A DNA stretch of 64,000 nucleotides. Origin: Apium graveolens (Eukaryota > Streptophyta > Magnoliopsida > Apiales > Apiaceae). The stretch's first letter is position 1. Each line of letters starts with the position of its first letter. The DNA lies in contig NC_133650.1 of the NCBI RefSeq assembly GCF_009905375.1, positions 143,414,476-143,478,475 on the forward strand. Direction: 5' to 3'. The position numbers were made by a program, and so were the translations under genes. This document shows positions 8,737-20,624 of the stretch, in pieces. The notes under the pieces were generated by a model. It was not told the origin of the DNA and did no database searches. It saw only the letters and a list, made by a program, of their open reading frames with translations.

Positions 8737-10175
8737 TATTGTCTATTGTCTCTAGTGCTTGTAGAGAAATGGTAATTAAAGCTATTATTCAAGCTATTCT
8801 AACATATTCAATGAGCTGTTTTCGGTATCCTAGGACTTTTATTAAAAACTTACATAACATGGCTGCTAGATTTTGGTGCGGTTCATCGGAAAAAAAGAAA
8901 ATTCATTGAAGTAAATGGGGAAATTTATCCAAGCCTAAAGAAAGAGGTGGATTAGGATTTAGAAATTTAGAATTATTTAGTCAAGCCCTTTCGGCAAAAC
9001 AGGTGTGGAGAATTTTGCGTAATCCCCGTACTTTTTGTGCGAAAGTCCTTAAATAGAGCTATTTTGCTAGTGGAAACATTCTTGAAGTTAAATGTAGTTC
9101 TAATGTATCTTTTATGTGGAGAAGCCTTCTTTAGGGTAGAGAAGTTATTAGGATAGAGTTTCGTTGGAGAATAGGCAATGGAAAAAATGTTAATGTAATT
9201 TCTGATCCGTGGTTGCCTAGGCCATGTACTTTTAAATTTTTTGAAAGTTCAGATATTTCACTTGACTTACGAGTTAGTGACCTTAAGTTGAGTGATGGGA
9301 GGTGAAATATGAACTTGGTAAAAAAATTATTTGATGTAGATGAAGAAAATCTGATTTTGAGTATTCCGGTTGGTGATATGAGTTTAGAGGATAAACTTAT
9401 ATGACATTATTCAAAAAATGGTGAATATAGTGTTAAAAGTGGTTCTAAAATTGCATCTGATATGTCTAATGGTGAGGCTTCTGGTATGAGAAACTCACAA
9501 AAGTGGTGAAAATTTATTTGGAGTTTAAAATTTCCACCAAAACTCAAACATTTTTCATTTAAACTTAGCCATTCTTGGCTTCCAACCAATAGCATTTTAG
9601 CTTGTAAGGGCATTAATATTAACATGAGATGTGTCAGGTGTTCTATTGATGTGGAAGAAAATATAACTCATGCGCTATGGAGTTGTCCCAAACTGAATTT
9701 TACATAAAATTTTGTGGACTTTGACATAAGGTAAAGAATTATTTGACATATAATGTCATGGATTTTCTAGTCAGACTTTCTGAAATATGACTAAGTGATA
9801 TATTTGAGTTGTTTGTTAATATATCTTGGCAGATTTGGCAAGTCAAGAACAATTGGATTCATGGAAAAGTGTTGCCCATATGATCATCTTCAATAGAATG
9901 GTGTTGCTCACTTCTTTCAGATTATAAAGCAAAGATTAATGTTTAGATGAACCAGACTATTAAATATCAAGAAAGATGGTCTCCTCCGAAAAATGGGTGC
10001 ATTCTAGTTAATGTCAATGTTAGCTTTCATTGGGGAACTCATTCAGGTGGAGTTGGTGTAATTGCTCGTGACCATAATGTGCAAGTTCTAGATGCCTCCT
10101 CTCAGATCCTCTCTTTTGTTCCTAGTATGTTGGTAGTAGAACTATTGGTTGCTATAAAAGAATGAGTAATTGTAG
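8737..10175 (+). pseudogene. LINE (L1-type) pol C-terminus: RT end, zf-RVT, RNase H
   Basis: The translation follows the C-terminal half of a plant LINE ORF2. First comes the RT tail (REMVIKAIIQAILTYSMSCF, MAARFWCGSSEKKKIH, KPKERGGLGFRNLELFSQA, AKQVWRIL), then the zinc-binding RT domain (KFPPKLKHFSFKLSHSWLPT, ITHALWSCP) and an RNase H (WSPPKNGC at about 9967, GVGVIARDH, with a late Glu at VVELLVA). At least five stops replace an expected Trp (TGG to TGA or TAG), for example after KKKIH and before GREVIRIEF. The 5' part is missing, as is usual for LINEs. The 3' end is cut at 10175 by the LTR of copia C. Confidence 0.8.
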
Positions 10176-10770
10176 TGTTAGGTCACACAGCACTGTAGAA
10201 GGGGGTTGAATACAGTGTAGAATACAATCAAATCGATTTAGAATACAAGTAACAGAAAACAGATGTATTCGATATAATAAACTCTGTTACAATGGAACTG
10301 TCTTCTCTCAGTGATGAACAAATATCACGAGAGCTGCTAGGTTATAATGTATGATCTTCTCGATGATCGTAACACATATAGTGTAAACCTATATCTGTGT
10401 TTATATAGACACACAATTACAAGATAACTTCTAATTGATATGGAATATAATTATGTCTCCTAAAATATATCAATCAGATATCTTATATAATTCTTCTAGT
10501 CCTCTACCTCTTTCCATGCATATCTTCTTCTGTATTAATCTCGATCTTCTTTCCTGTAAATCAGCTTCCTTCCTTAACTGTTAGTCCTCCAGTACTTAAG
10601 TTCTGATATCCATCTTCTGATATTATCTTCTGATAATCTAATTCCTGATATCCTTAAGTCCTGACTTCCAGCAAGTCCTGATTCCAGTATGAACTGATAT
10701 ATCCTATTTGTTAAGATCTGAAAACTAAACATGAAACATATTAGACATGACATCTCAAATATATCCAACA
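10176..10770 (-). repeat. Copia C 3' LTR
   Basis: The LTR begins TGTTAGGTCACACAG and ends ATATCCAACA (595 bp, TG/CA). A complemented TATA box is at 10401-10408. The left half of the U3 end holds repeated TTCTGATAT, TCCTGATATC and AAGTCCTGA words. A complemented polypurine tract follows, so the element lies on the minus strand. It interrupts the LINE RNase H. Confidence 0.8.
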
Positions 10771-10908
10771 ATCTCCCCCAACTTATAAATTATGCAAGAA
10801 TGTACAACTTAATAGATTTGATGATGTCAAAAACATTTAAGTTCAAATGCAATAAGAGTTTAATAAGACTATTAACTACAACTTACAAAACATCCAGCTT
10901 TACCAACA
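10771..10908 (-). other. Copia C polypurine tract and spacer
   Basis: ATCTCCCCCAACTTATAAAT at 10771 is the complement of a purine tract next to the LTR, closely like that of copia B. No coding potential lies between it and the ORF3 stop. Confidence 0.7.
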
Positions 10909-11568
10909 TCAATGAATCAATCTGAATCCATAATGATTTTTAACAAAATCACTTATCATATTATCTTCAGCTTTCCTCAGAACTTCAGCTAACTGTGCTT
11001 TGACCTGTATCAGCTCTTCTTCTTTACTATCACCAATTGGATAAATGGCTGTTCTGAGAGCTTGAATGGATGTTCTTTCAAGTCCATCACCAAGTATGAT
11101 AACCTTAGGATGTGAAGAGTTTTCATTATAACATAAGCATCTTCCTTTCAGAATAACTTCCACATTAGCAGAATTCTTCAGCATAGGAATTTCTCTTCCA
11201 TCACCTTCAATAATCATTGGACTGTAATGAGAAATCTTTGTACCAGAGATTCTGAATAGATCTCTTATAGCCTTCAAAATGTATTCTGACCATCTTCTTG
11301 TAACATCATATTTTACTTCCAGAAGATAGTGAATATGTTGAAGCTCTCTGACAGACTTCTTTAGTACATCAGTATCAGCTAGTCTATAAGTCCTTCCATC
11401 ATTGAGAAATAAGATCAATTTCTCTTTTAGATTCTCTTTGTCATGAGCATTTATCAATATTTGAGCAGACAACACCTTGTCAAGGTGCCTTTGTTTGATT
11501 TGTTCATATGGTTTGTCTGTCAACATGAAAGGATCTCTTAGAGTAACCTCTACACCTGTTTGAATCAA
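10909..11568 (-). CDS. Copia C accessory ORF3, C-terminal part
   Basis: The frame is open for about 220 codons and ends at 10909, just inside the 3' LTR. It includes KPYEQIKQRHLDKVLSAQ, FLNDGRTYRLADTDVLKKS, ELQHIHYLLEVKYDVTRRW and KAEDNMISDFV. The segment from FLND to YLLEV aligns by eye with MEFRDDKG...MQSKLD of copia B ORF3. It is mostly alpha-helical in character. Function unknown. At about 11568 it ends abruptly against plus-strand pol of copia D, so its N-terminal part is missing. Confidence 0.65.
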   Translation of the reverse strand: MIQTGVEVTLRDPFMLTDKPYEQIKQRHLDKVLSAQILINAHDKENLKEKLILFLNDGRTYRLADTDVLKKSVRELQHIHYLLEVKYDVTRRWSEYILKAIRDLFRISGTKISHYSPMIIEGDGREIPMLKNSANVEVILKGRCLCYNENSSHPKVIILGDGLERTSIQALRTAIYPIGDSKEEELIQVKAQLAEVLRKAEDNMISDFVKNHYGFRLIH

Positions 11569-11658
11569 CAATTGGCTGATATGTTTACTAAACGTTTGGA
11601 TGAAGCAACTTTCACTAGACTTGTAGGTTAAATTGGAATGCTTAATTCTTCATCCTAA
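11569..11658 (+). pseudogene. pol: Copia D pol: last 30 codons (RNase H tail)
   Basis: The sequence encodes QLADMFTKRLDEATF, then GMLNSSS and a stop, the conserved end of copia pol (compare ADIFTKPLDESTF at the end of copia A). One in-frame TAA lies after TRLVG. The rest of D pol is absent because the sequence switches to copia C at about 11568. Confidence 0.75.
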
Positions 11659-12543
11659 GACAAGAACTCAGCTAATGTTTTGCAACAGATTAATTTCTAG
11701 TAAATCAAAATTAATTTGATTTAATTGAAAATTAACTAAAATATGAATTATAAATATTTCAGAAATCTCTGCATATTTATTTTTCAAAAAAAAACTTTAG
11801 CTTGGAATTTTTAAAATTCTAAGTAAACTGCTCAGTTGTTAATTTACATCTTTGATATGTAAAATTAACAAAAGGCATAATTAAGTTGATCAAAAGTATA
11901 TAGAGAACTGAGTTCTCGATAAGTCTAACTGACTTATCGACAAGTCATTTTAAGACTTCTCGAGTGAGTTCTCGGTAAGTCAATTTACTGACTTCTCGAG
12001 TGACTTCTCGATAAGCTTAAATATGACTTATCGATAAGTCCTTGTAGAGTTCTCTAGTAGTGTTAATTCACAGAGTTCTCTACAATTATAATTTCTAGAC
12101 TTATCAATAACTTAGAACTGTAATAATTTAATTAAATAAATTATTTTGGTAAAATACTTTTGGCAAATTTATTCTAATTTTATTTTTAATTTATTCAAAT
12201 AAAAGTTAGAATTAATTCAGTCCATTTTTTGGACAAACTGGGTATTTATTTGACATCTCGATAAGTCAATTTTTAGTTCTCTATAAGAATAATTTAAAAT
12301 GACTTCTCGATATGTTTTTTATTTCTTAAAATGACTTCTCGATAGATTAATTCCAAACGTCTATTTTTGAGTTCTCGACGAGTCATTTGCTTTTACTATA
12401 AATACCCAGACATCTCGATACATATACATACTTACAACTTTCGAGATCTCAAGTAACCTAGCTTTCAATCGAAAACCGTTTTCTCTCGTTTTTCCTCCTT
12501 TCTCACAAATTTCTTATACCCACTAAACATTATACTTATATCA
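11659..12543 (+). promoter_or_regulatory. Internal promoter-like region before copia D ORF3
   Basis: This AT-rich non-coding stretch lies between the pol end and ORF3. From about 11905 to 12420 it carries roughly a dozen variants of CTCGATAAGTC and CTTCTCGAGTG in both orientations, including a perfect 16-bp palindrome GACTTATCGATAAGTC at 12025-12040. A TATA box (TATAAATA, 12397-12404) is followed by a CT-rich leader of about 110-140 nt to the ATG at 12544. The layout mirrors that of copia A. Promoter function is inferred. Confidence 0.5.
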
Positions 12544-14545
12544 ATGGCAGCCAACAATATTGCACCTTTCATCCCCATGGATACCAACTTTCTTGCATTT
12601 ATAGATGCCAATCAAGCTCCTGAAGCTTTCAAAAGCTTTATCAAGTTCTTATCTGAAACCTATTTTGCTGGAGCTCTCATAGCTAACCCAATTCTGTATC
12701 TGTATGTATTCGGTGACTTCTGGAACTCAGCTGTGGCTAGGACAGTTATTCATGAGGATCAATCTTCAAGCTTGGTTGTCAACTGTCAAATCAAAGGACA
12801 ACAAGTGGAAATAACTGAAGCTGACATGAACTTGGCCTTGAACATTCCAACTGATAAGGTGGTGGGGATCCCAACTCAGGATGAACTCTATGAATTCATG
12901 GACTTTATCAACTATTCTGAGAAGATCAACTTGGAAAGCATGAACAAGAAGAACTTGAGGAGAGAGTGGTCCTTCTTATTTGACTCAGTAATAAGGGTTT
13001 TCACTTGCAGGAAGTCGGGATTTAACAATATATCAAGTGTTTTCTAGAAGTTGGTCCACTCCATGGCTCACAACAAACAGATCAATGTATGACACTATAT
13101 ATTGGACGAGCTGAGCACCAGGCTGACAATGCCATTGGAGTCAAGAGGTAAAGAAATCTTCCTTCCTAGATTTATCATGTCTAATTTAAATCATAAAGTT
13201 AATGACATACATATGCTTGAAAGAGTAGATAGGTTACTAATTGGAAATTGTAAACAAATATCCAAAATTTTATTTGGATCACTTATTGCTAAAAATAAGG
13301 TACATGTGGGTGTTAGATTAACACCTTTTATGATTGAAAGATTTAAAACCTATCATTATCCTATGCCAGACATGAGAACAAGTGCAAGTCAACCTAGTAC
13401 AACAGTGGTTCCTGAGCCCGTGGAAGTACAAACACAGGCACACCCACAGAAACCTACCCATGTTGAGCCTATTCCTTCAAAACCTGTAGAAGCTAGGAAA
13501 CCAACCACCTCATCTTCTCAAAAGGATGAGGTGAGTAAAAAGAAGAGAAAGGGGATAACTTTAGCTATTTTAACTGAGAGTGGTGAGGATCAAATAGAAA
13601 CTGAGTCACCCTTGGTCAAGAGATCAAAAAAGAATAAGCAAACTGAGCTGACCACTCAAGCCACCTCTGTATCCTCCCAACAGGATGCAGCTGTAAAAAT
13701 GGGGACTAAATAATTCTAGATGCATCCTCTCAACAGGGTGTATCTATTGAAAAGAGCATTCACCCTAATGCACCATGTAAAGATTCTGCACAGCCTGCAC
13801 CTGAAGCAATTCAAGTGTATGATAGGAGAAATAAGGATGGCACACACAGTGAGAGCACATCTTTTGAAGCTCCCTCATCCATTCAGGGGGAGCTGCCAAC
13901 ACTCACAACTGAACAACAATCTCTCATATCTCATATTTCTCCTCTACCAACAGCACTTGAATTCAATTCTCAAGTGCAAACTCACTCAAGTGACTTGGTT
14001 CAAGAAACCTTGCTCACCACCCAGACACTTCATTCAGATGGTGAGAGGCTACTAGTTGGGGTAGACCTTGATGACACCATCAAAACCATAGGGGATTCAT
14101 CAATTTTTACTGAAGACCCCATGGGGACACTAAATGCACCTTCATGTGTAAATCAATCCTCGCAGATTGTAAGGTTTAAGGGTAGTACTCCTGAGGGGGA
14201 GCTATCTAAATCCTCTCCAATTCAATTGGAGGTTCCTTATGTAGGAACAACTTTCCTTAAAACCCTAGCAGAAATTGATTTGGCAGTTGATGTTAGGAGT
14301 ACAATAGCCAATGATCCTGCTATGGGGGAGGCAAGTATAGCACATTCAGGTGACAGTGCGGTGCAAGACACACAAGGGTTTGAGGCTAGTGTACATGACA
14401 GTAACCCAGTCAAATCCCCTCCAATTCATTTGGAGGTTCCCACTACAAGTGGAGGATAACACATTCTCATAAAAACTGAGCAATCTGTGTGTAAAACTGT
14501 GACTTCAGTCATAGGTGGTTCTGAATCTCAACCATCCACCTCTCA
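12544..14545 (+). pseudogene. Copia D accessory ORF3, N-terminal half
   Basis: ORF3 starts MAANNIAPFIPMDTNFLAF at 12544. It has a globular-looking N-terminal region of about 280 codons (PILYLYVFGDFWNSAV, ITEADMNLALNIPTD, LSTRLTMPLESRGKEIF, RVDRLLIGNCKQISK) with two in-frame stops: 13045-13047 (CAG to TAG expected) and about 13087 (TGA). A low-complexity Pro/Ser/Thr-rich region with basic clusters (SKKKRKG, KRSKKNKQ: possible nuclear signals) follows, then a frameshift at about 13715-13800 into a frame open to 14459 that repeats SSPIQLEVP/SPPIHLEVP. Element I is inserted at 14546. The position after pol is that of the Sirevirus extra ORF; no homologous function is known to me. Confidence 0.65.
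14541..14545. repeat. Target-site duplication TCTCA, left copy (element I)
   Basis: TCTCA directly precedes the LTR start and is repeated at 28398-28402. Removing element I and one copy leaves the ORF3 reading frame continuous, which supports the call. Confidence 0.92.
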
Positions 14546-16320
14546 TGTAACACCCCCAGATCCGGGGTCGGGGATCCGGGTCGTCACGGTCTTTCTTTCC
14601 ACAATATCACTTCACTTAATTAATAATAAATAACCTTATGTTGTGACCCCACACTAATACACACCACAACCCGTTATAGTCTCAGAGATGAAATTGAAAT
14701 AAGTACAAGTCTTTGAATCCACAATTTAAAAGTTATTACAACCCAAAATGATTACTTGATAATTTACAGTTAATTGCTATTATCTGCCACAAGTTATAAT
14801 TATACATAATTGATTCTCAAAAGTAGATGGTCTGATCTACAATAGATCTACCTCTGCAGCTATAGCAGCTACAACATCATCGGGAAGACGCGGGACGCTT
14901 CCCACGCGCTTGCGCTGGGTCTGCTGGAGTCTGGCCATCTTTCCTAACTGTTGTTGTGTGATGAAGAAATAAAGCAAGAGTGAGCCTTACAGCTCGCAAG
15001 ATAATATATAGTGATAACAATAATATAAGTATCTAAATGGATACTTACTAGAATCTTTTATTATGCGTAAGATAATTACTTACTAGATATAAGTAAAAAC
15101 AAGGGATGAAGTTACCAAATACTTCACTACACTTATATCATTTATAAAGCTACTTGAACTACCACTGTTCAAAGTATAATGAGCTTTCAACAGTTCATCA
15201 CATAGATGAGACTACCAGACAAGATTTGAATAGATTAAACCTTTGAAATATTATTAAAGGAAATGAAGTTATGATATACTTCACTAAGTTCTGATATATA
15301 TATATATCCACATATACATCTTCTTTATACATTTCCTGAAAACCTATGTCATGTAAAGTATGAACAGAGTTTGAAACATCCAATAAATTTTGGGAAAGGA
15401 AAAGAATTTTGGCATAAACCATGTATCTCGCTGATCAGGCAAAGATACCAATAAGTAACCTTTTCTACTATTAGATGGACGAATTCCCCACTGGTCATCA
15501 CCCTGGTCGTAATAGGACCTTATGCTGGACTGCCACTCAGCCACTTATGCATTTGATGGACTCCCACTGAGCCACTTACACTATCATGGACGCCCACTGA
15601 GCCCATGTTGCTTATGCCGACTCAATAGATGGACTTACTTCCCGAATGTTGGGTAAGTAATCAATTCATTTACCAAAACTGCAACCTTGTTGCGAATATA
15701 AAATACACCACAGAGCCGGATCCCTCAGGTTTTGAGCGAGTATTTAAATCCCCTTAAAAAGGAAGATCTTAAATATAAAAATGAGTTTTGGGATCCGCTC
15801 TAACTTTTAAAAATCATTTTGAAGACTCGAAAACACTTTAAAGAGTGTTTGGAGTAAAGCTGATTTAATGAAGTAAATCAGTCCCCAGTATATTTAGAAA
15901 ATGTCTGAATATTATTATTTAAATAATATTCCCATAAAAAATAATCTTTATAAAATTAATTGAAGTAGAAGTATTAAAACTTATACTTGAAACGGGTATT
16001 AAATAACCAAAGATATACTTATACGAAAGTACTATCTTTATTTGAATAATCAAAAATAAGTTTGATTATCGACACCTTATTCTTTAATACAATAAAGAAT
16101 ATTAATAAGTAATAAGCGGAGTCATAATATCTCGAATGAATATTATAAATAATATTCATAAAATAAAGGAGTCATACATCATCAAATGAATATCCAAGTA
16201 ATATCCAATAATAATATAAAAGAGTCATAAGCCCTCGAATAATATTCAAATAATATTCATAAAATAAAATAAAGTTATCGAATAAACCTTATTCGATTTA
16301 TAGTTTTGAAAACTATGACC

Positions 16321-16357
<37 letters not shown>

Positions 16358-18432
16358 CGGAATCTACTCGGGATCCTCGACTCCCGGTTTTAGAAAATGT
16401 TTTCACCTTTGGGTCCCTATACTAAGGGTATATGCAAATTACCGCTATCCTCTAGCATAGGTATTATCAACTGAATCAACAATTATATATGGCAAGAATA
16501 CAAAACAGGCATGCATATGTACCATATAACATGCTACAATATATCGCAAGGATCTGCTATAACACATATGCATTTAACGCAAGATCATGCATATACACAA
16601 ATACATCACAATAACAGTTATAACGGGTAGAAAACTTGCCTGAGCGACTTGGGGTGATAAAAGGCTCAGGACGAGTTTGGTAACCTATAAACAACAAGTA
16701 AGTTGGAATTAAACCAAAGTCACTTGTAAATCTATACTTTAACTATCTTAGACTCTAACGCTTGTTTTGCGCTTACTGATTCGCTTAAGTCACTCGGGTA
16801 CCCTCGGCTCCACCATTTTTAATAATTTAACCTTTACGAGTTTTAAGGCGATTCCTTCGCGAGTGTCTTACCAACTGCCTAACACACTTACCATAAATGT
16901 TTCATACATTAATTAACCCTTTTTGGTCTTTAACCTATGTTTCAAAGTAAGGCGAGGGGAAAAGTTTCGTTCGCGAAACGCCGTTACTTGAAACGGTCGT
17001 TTCTCCTAAACCGTGCATCGGAATCGAACGAACTACATATCAAAACGAAGCTCGTAACACGAACTATCTAAACATAGCAATGGTCAAAATCTAGAAGGGG
17101 GTTCTCGGGTCCTAATGTTATGCACAAAAACAGTCTAAAGAAAATCGGACGTTACGACGGCTATATTTACGCGATTTCCCAATTTAAAACCATTCAAAAC
17201 CAACCCAATTCAACCTCAATCCAACATTCAACCAACATCCATCCTTATCACATCATAATAACCCCAACCAATTCAATTTTAACATTCATACTTATGCCTA
17301 AGCTTGAATTTAACTATACTACATTCTTTTAACCAAAACAACAAGATTTACCAATCCGATTCAATACCATTTCAATCCCAAACTCTAAATCACAAACATC
17401 AAGCTACAATATCACCCTACTAATCAAAATCATCTTATAATACATAGAAATCTAGGGTTTGGAGATGATATACCTTCCTTGAAGTGGTGGGAGGAGCTAG
17501 GAAGCCTTAAGAAGCTTTGAGAAGTCTTAGGAATGCTTGGATCTTCAAGGAAATCAAGAAAAATTTCAAGTTAAAAACTTGAAAACACTATTCATTGTCT
17601 TCTTCTTTGATTAAATGAAGAAGATTGAGAAGGAATTGATTGCTTAAACTCATGATATAGCCCTAACTAAGCATAAGGATGATTAGGGAATTAACTCACC
17701 AATTTAGGAAGCTTGGATCTTTGATTTTGAAATTCCTTGCCTTTAAAATGTTAAAAAGCCGAGAGCATGAAGAACAATGCCTTGGTTTATTTTTTTTTTG
17801 ATTTTGATGAAAGTGATTTGCTTGGCTTGGTTGATTGGTTTTGTGTTTGATTTAGTTAATTACCTTGTTGCCCTTGATTTTGTGTGGTTAAAAAGCCACC
17901 ACATCTCCTTCCTTCCCATGTCATGCCCATGTCATGTGGTGATGTCATCCTTCCCTCCTTGTCCTCTTCTCATTGGTTGGGTGACATCACTCTCTCTAAT
18001 CCCTTTGATTAACATCCTAATTGTTTGCCTAATGACCGCTGATCTGTTATACGGTTCGCTTAACTTTCGTTCTCGTTTATCGTTTGAAGGATCATACCCG
18101 GGATCTTATTACTTAGGTTCCCTTAACCTTTCTCAATACATTATATTCCTTTTTATGATCCTCTATTATAATCCTTTAATTTAAATCCTTTTTATCTTGT
18201 TACCTTATACTCAATTCTTTCCGCATCTAGGGTATTTCCGGGAAAAACCAAAGTGTTCGGAATTGGATTCTGACGATCTTTACATACACTCATATACCGT
18301 ATAGAGTACTAATAAAATCTCAGAATATCCATAATAGAACCCCTACATAGTGTGGCATGAAAAGTTTTCTCATTCAGCTAAAACACTATTCACAAGGGTT
18401 ACAAAAAGTTGAAAATTTTGGGGGTTATTACA
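14546..18432 (-). repeat. Element I 3' LTR
   Basis: TGTAACACCCCCAGATC starts and GGGGGTTATTACA ends this 3887-bp LTR. It contains a TA microsatellite (about 16319-16359) and a degenerate tandem repeat of about 60 bp (GAGTCATA...CTCGAATGAATATT) at about 16100-16270. I see no real gene in it. Confidence 0.93.
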
Positions 18433-18465
18433 GTCTCCCCTCCTTAAAAGGATTCCGTCCCGGAA
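18433..18465 (-). other. Element I polypurine tract
   Basis: GTCTCCCCTCCTTAAAAGG on the plus strand is the complement of a purine tract that abuts the LTR, marking the 3' end of the internal region. Confidence 0.85.
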
Positions 18466-18732
18466 TCAAATAGAAAACAAATGGGGGTACTTTTCTAGCA
18501 TTGTGCTCTCTAGTTCCCAAGTTGATTCTTCCACATTATGATTCTGCCATAGTACTCTGACTAGCTTGATTACTTTGTTCCGAAGCACCTGCTCCTTCTT
18601 ATCTATAATCCTTACTGGCTTCTCCACGTAAGTTAGATCTGGCTGCATATCCACCTGCTCGTACTCCACTATGTGTCTGGCATCCCGATGATACCTCCTT
18701 AGCATTGACATATGGAACACATTATGAACTTG
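18466..18732 (-). pseudogene. pol: Element I pol: integrase tail and chromodomain
   Basis: After a stop at 18735-18733 the same frame continues VHNVFH.SML, the conserved end of the integrase region, then a chromodomain ending VRVLWQNHNVEESTWELES. Chromodomains at this site define chromoviruses and are thought to steer integration to particular chromatin. The stop (TAA) stands in the PPNL..VHN linker, so the chromodomain would not be translated. The aromatic positions expected for a classical methyl-lysine cage are not all obvious, as is common in the Tekay type. Confidence 0.88.
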
Positions 18733-19866
18733 TTACAAATTAGGGGGTAAGGCTAGCTCGTAAGCTAACTTTCCAATCCGTCTTAATATCTCAAAAGGTC
18801 CAATGTATCTTGGGCTTAGTTTTCCTTTCCTTCCGAACCTCATTAATCCCTTCCAAGGGGATACCTTTAGCAGTACTAAGTCCCCGACTTCATATTCCTT
18901 GTCCTTTCGGGCTAGGTCTGCATATTTCTTCTGTCTGTCTTGGGCTGCTACAAGCCGTCCTCTGATGAGATCCACTATATCTTTGGTCCTTTGGACCACT
19001 TCGGGTCCGAGCATCTTCCGCTCTCCTATTTCATCCCAGTATAAGGGAGATCGACACCTTCTTCCGTACAGGGCCTCATAAGGCGGCATTCCGATGCTAG
19101 CATGAAAGCTATTGTTATAAGAAAACTCGATCAACGGAAAGTGATCATCCCAACTCCCTTTAAAGTCTATTGCACAGACTCTTAATATATCCTCTAGTGT
19201 CTGGATGGTCCTTTCACTCTGCCCATCCGTCTGGGGATGGTATGCGGTACTCATATTTAACTTGGTCCCCGCACATTCCTGAAAGCTCCTCCAAAATCTG
19301 GAGTTGAACCTGGGGTCTCGTTCTGAGACAATGGACGCTGGGACTCCATGTCGCGTCACTACTTCCTTAAGGTAAATGTCCACCAGTCTATCGACTGTGT
19401 ATCTCTCATTGATAGGAATGAAATGAGCTGACTTTGTCAGTCGGTCTATAATTACCCAAATGGCATCGTGATTCGCTTTCGTCCTTGGCAAGCCTACAAC
19501 AAAATCCATCGCTATATGTTCCCATTTCCATTCGGGAATCTCCAGGGGTCGTAAGAGTCCACTGGGTCTCTGGTGCTCTGCTTTTACCCTTTGGCAAGTC
19601 AAACATTTGCTTACCCATTCTGCTACGTCCCTCTTCATGTTAGGCCACCAGTAATATTCCTTCAAATCCCTATACATCTTGGTACTTCCCGGGTGAATGG
19701 AATATCTTGAACTATGGCTTTCATCCAATATCTCATCTTTAAGCTCTTGAACATTCGGAACCCAAATCCGGTAGGAGTACCTCATTATCCCTTTATCATC
19801 TTTCTCAGTATGGATCTCCTCTCCAGTCATTGACTCTCTACCTTCATTCATTATTTTCTCCTGCAC
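18733..19866 (-). pseudogene. pol: Element I pol: integrase
   Basis: The frame covers the HHCC zinc domain (YSIHPGSTKMYRDLKEYYWW ... CLTCQRVKAEHQ), the core (WEHIAMDFVVGLPRT, the second catalytic block, [17 protein letters not shown] with the Glu) and the GPFEILRRIG C-terminal domain. The second catalytic block reads VSERDPRF where the family has VSDRDPRF, so the catalytic Asp is Glu. Upstream it is joined to RNase H by a frameshift: one extra base near 19863 (TGTGCAGGAG for an expected TGTCAGGAG). Confidence 0.9.
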
Positions 19867-20618
19867 AATCTGATCTTTTCCAATAACTCTGGCTGCATTG
19901 AGATCTCAAAAAGCTTTTCAGTTCCGGTTCCGGTTACCTTTACTTCTATTTCCATTCTCTCAAAATCCCTTATCAATTCTTCCGATGTCGTTATCATTCT
20001 GAGTCTTTCCTTTCTACTAAGGGCATCAGCCACCACATTGGCTTTCCCTGGATGATAGAGAATCTCACAATCATAGTCCTTGATTAGTTCTAACCATCTC
20101 CTCTGGCGCATGTTGAGCTCTTTCTGCGTAAATATATACTTGAGGCTCTTATGGTCTGTGAAAATCTCGCACTTCTCTCCATACAAGTAGTGCCTCCAAA
20201 TTTTTAAGGCAAATACTATTGCCGCGAGCTCAAGGTCATGAGTAGGATATCTAACCTCGTATTCCTTCAATTGTCTTGACGTATACGCAATCACTTTACC
20301 GTGCTGCATAAGCACACATCCTAATCCTTTGTGCGACGCGTCACTATATATCACAAAATCTCCTTTTCCGTCCGGCAATGCCAATACCGGAGCCGTTATC
20401 AACCTTTTCTTTAATTCCTGAAAACTGTTCTCGCATTTCTCCGTCCATTCAAACTTCTCTGTCTTACGAGTAAGTCGTGTCAAAGGGGCTGCGATCTTCG
20501 CAAAGTCCTGTACAAATCTACGATAGTAGCCGGCCAATCCTATAAAACTCCTTACCTCTGTGGGTGTGGTTGGCCTTTCCCAATTTGAGACCGCCTCTAT
20601 CTTGGAGGGGTCGACCAA
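19851..20618 (-). pseudogene. pol: Element I pol: RT thumb/connection and RNase H
   Basis: The frame carries [38 protein letters not shown], then the RNase H ([60 protein letters not shown]). Catalytic Asp and Glu residues are visible. It is in frame with the RT upstream but separated by a stop at about 20622-20624 (INK, stop, GVLVDP), where an acidic codon is expected. A single-base insertion ends it near 19863. Confidence 0.9.
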
Positions 20619-20624
20619 TACTCC

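Noticed and set aside
12544..13047. Host gene with its own promoter at 12397
   Set aside because: The upstream pol tail, homologous layout in copia A and the downstream ORF3 module place it inside a copia element.
17777..18184. Hydrophobic 135-codon ORF on the plus strand, repeated at 27733-28149
   Set aside because: Both lie in the two LTRs of element I, antisense to it. T-rich DNA easily gives hydrophobic frames, the two starts differ, and no domain is recognisable.
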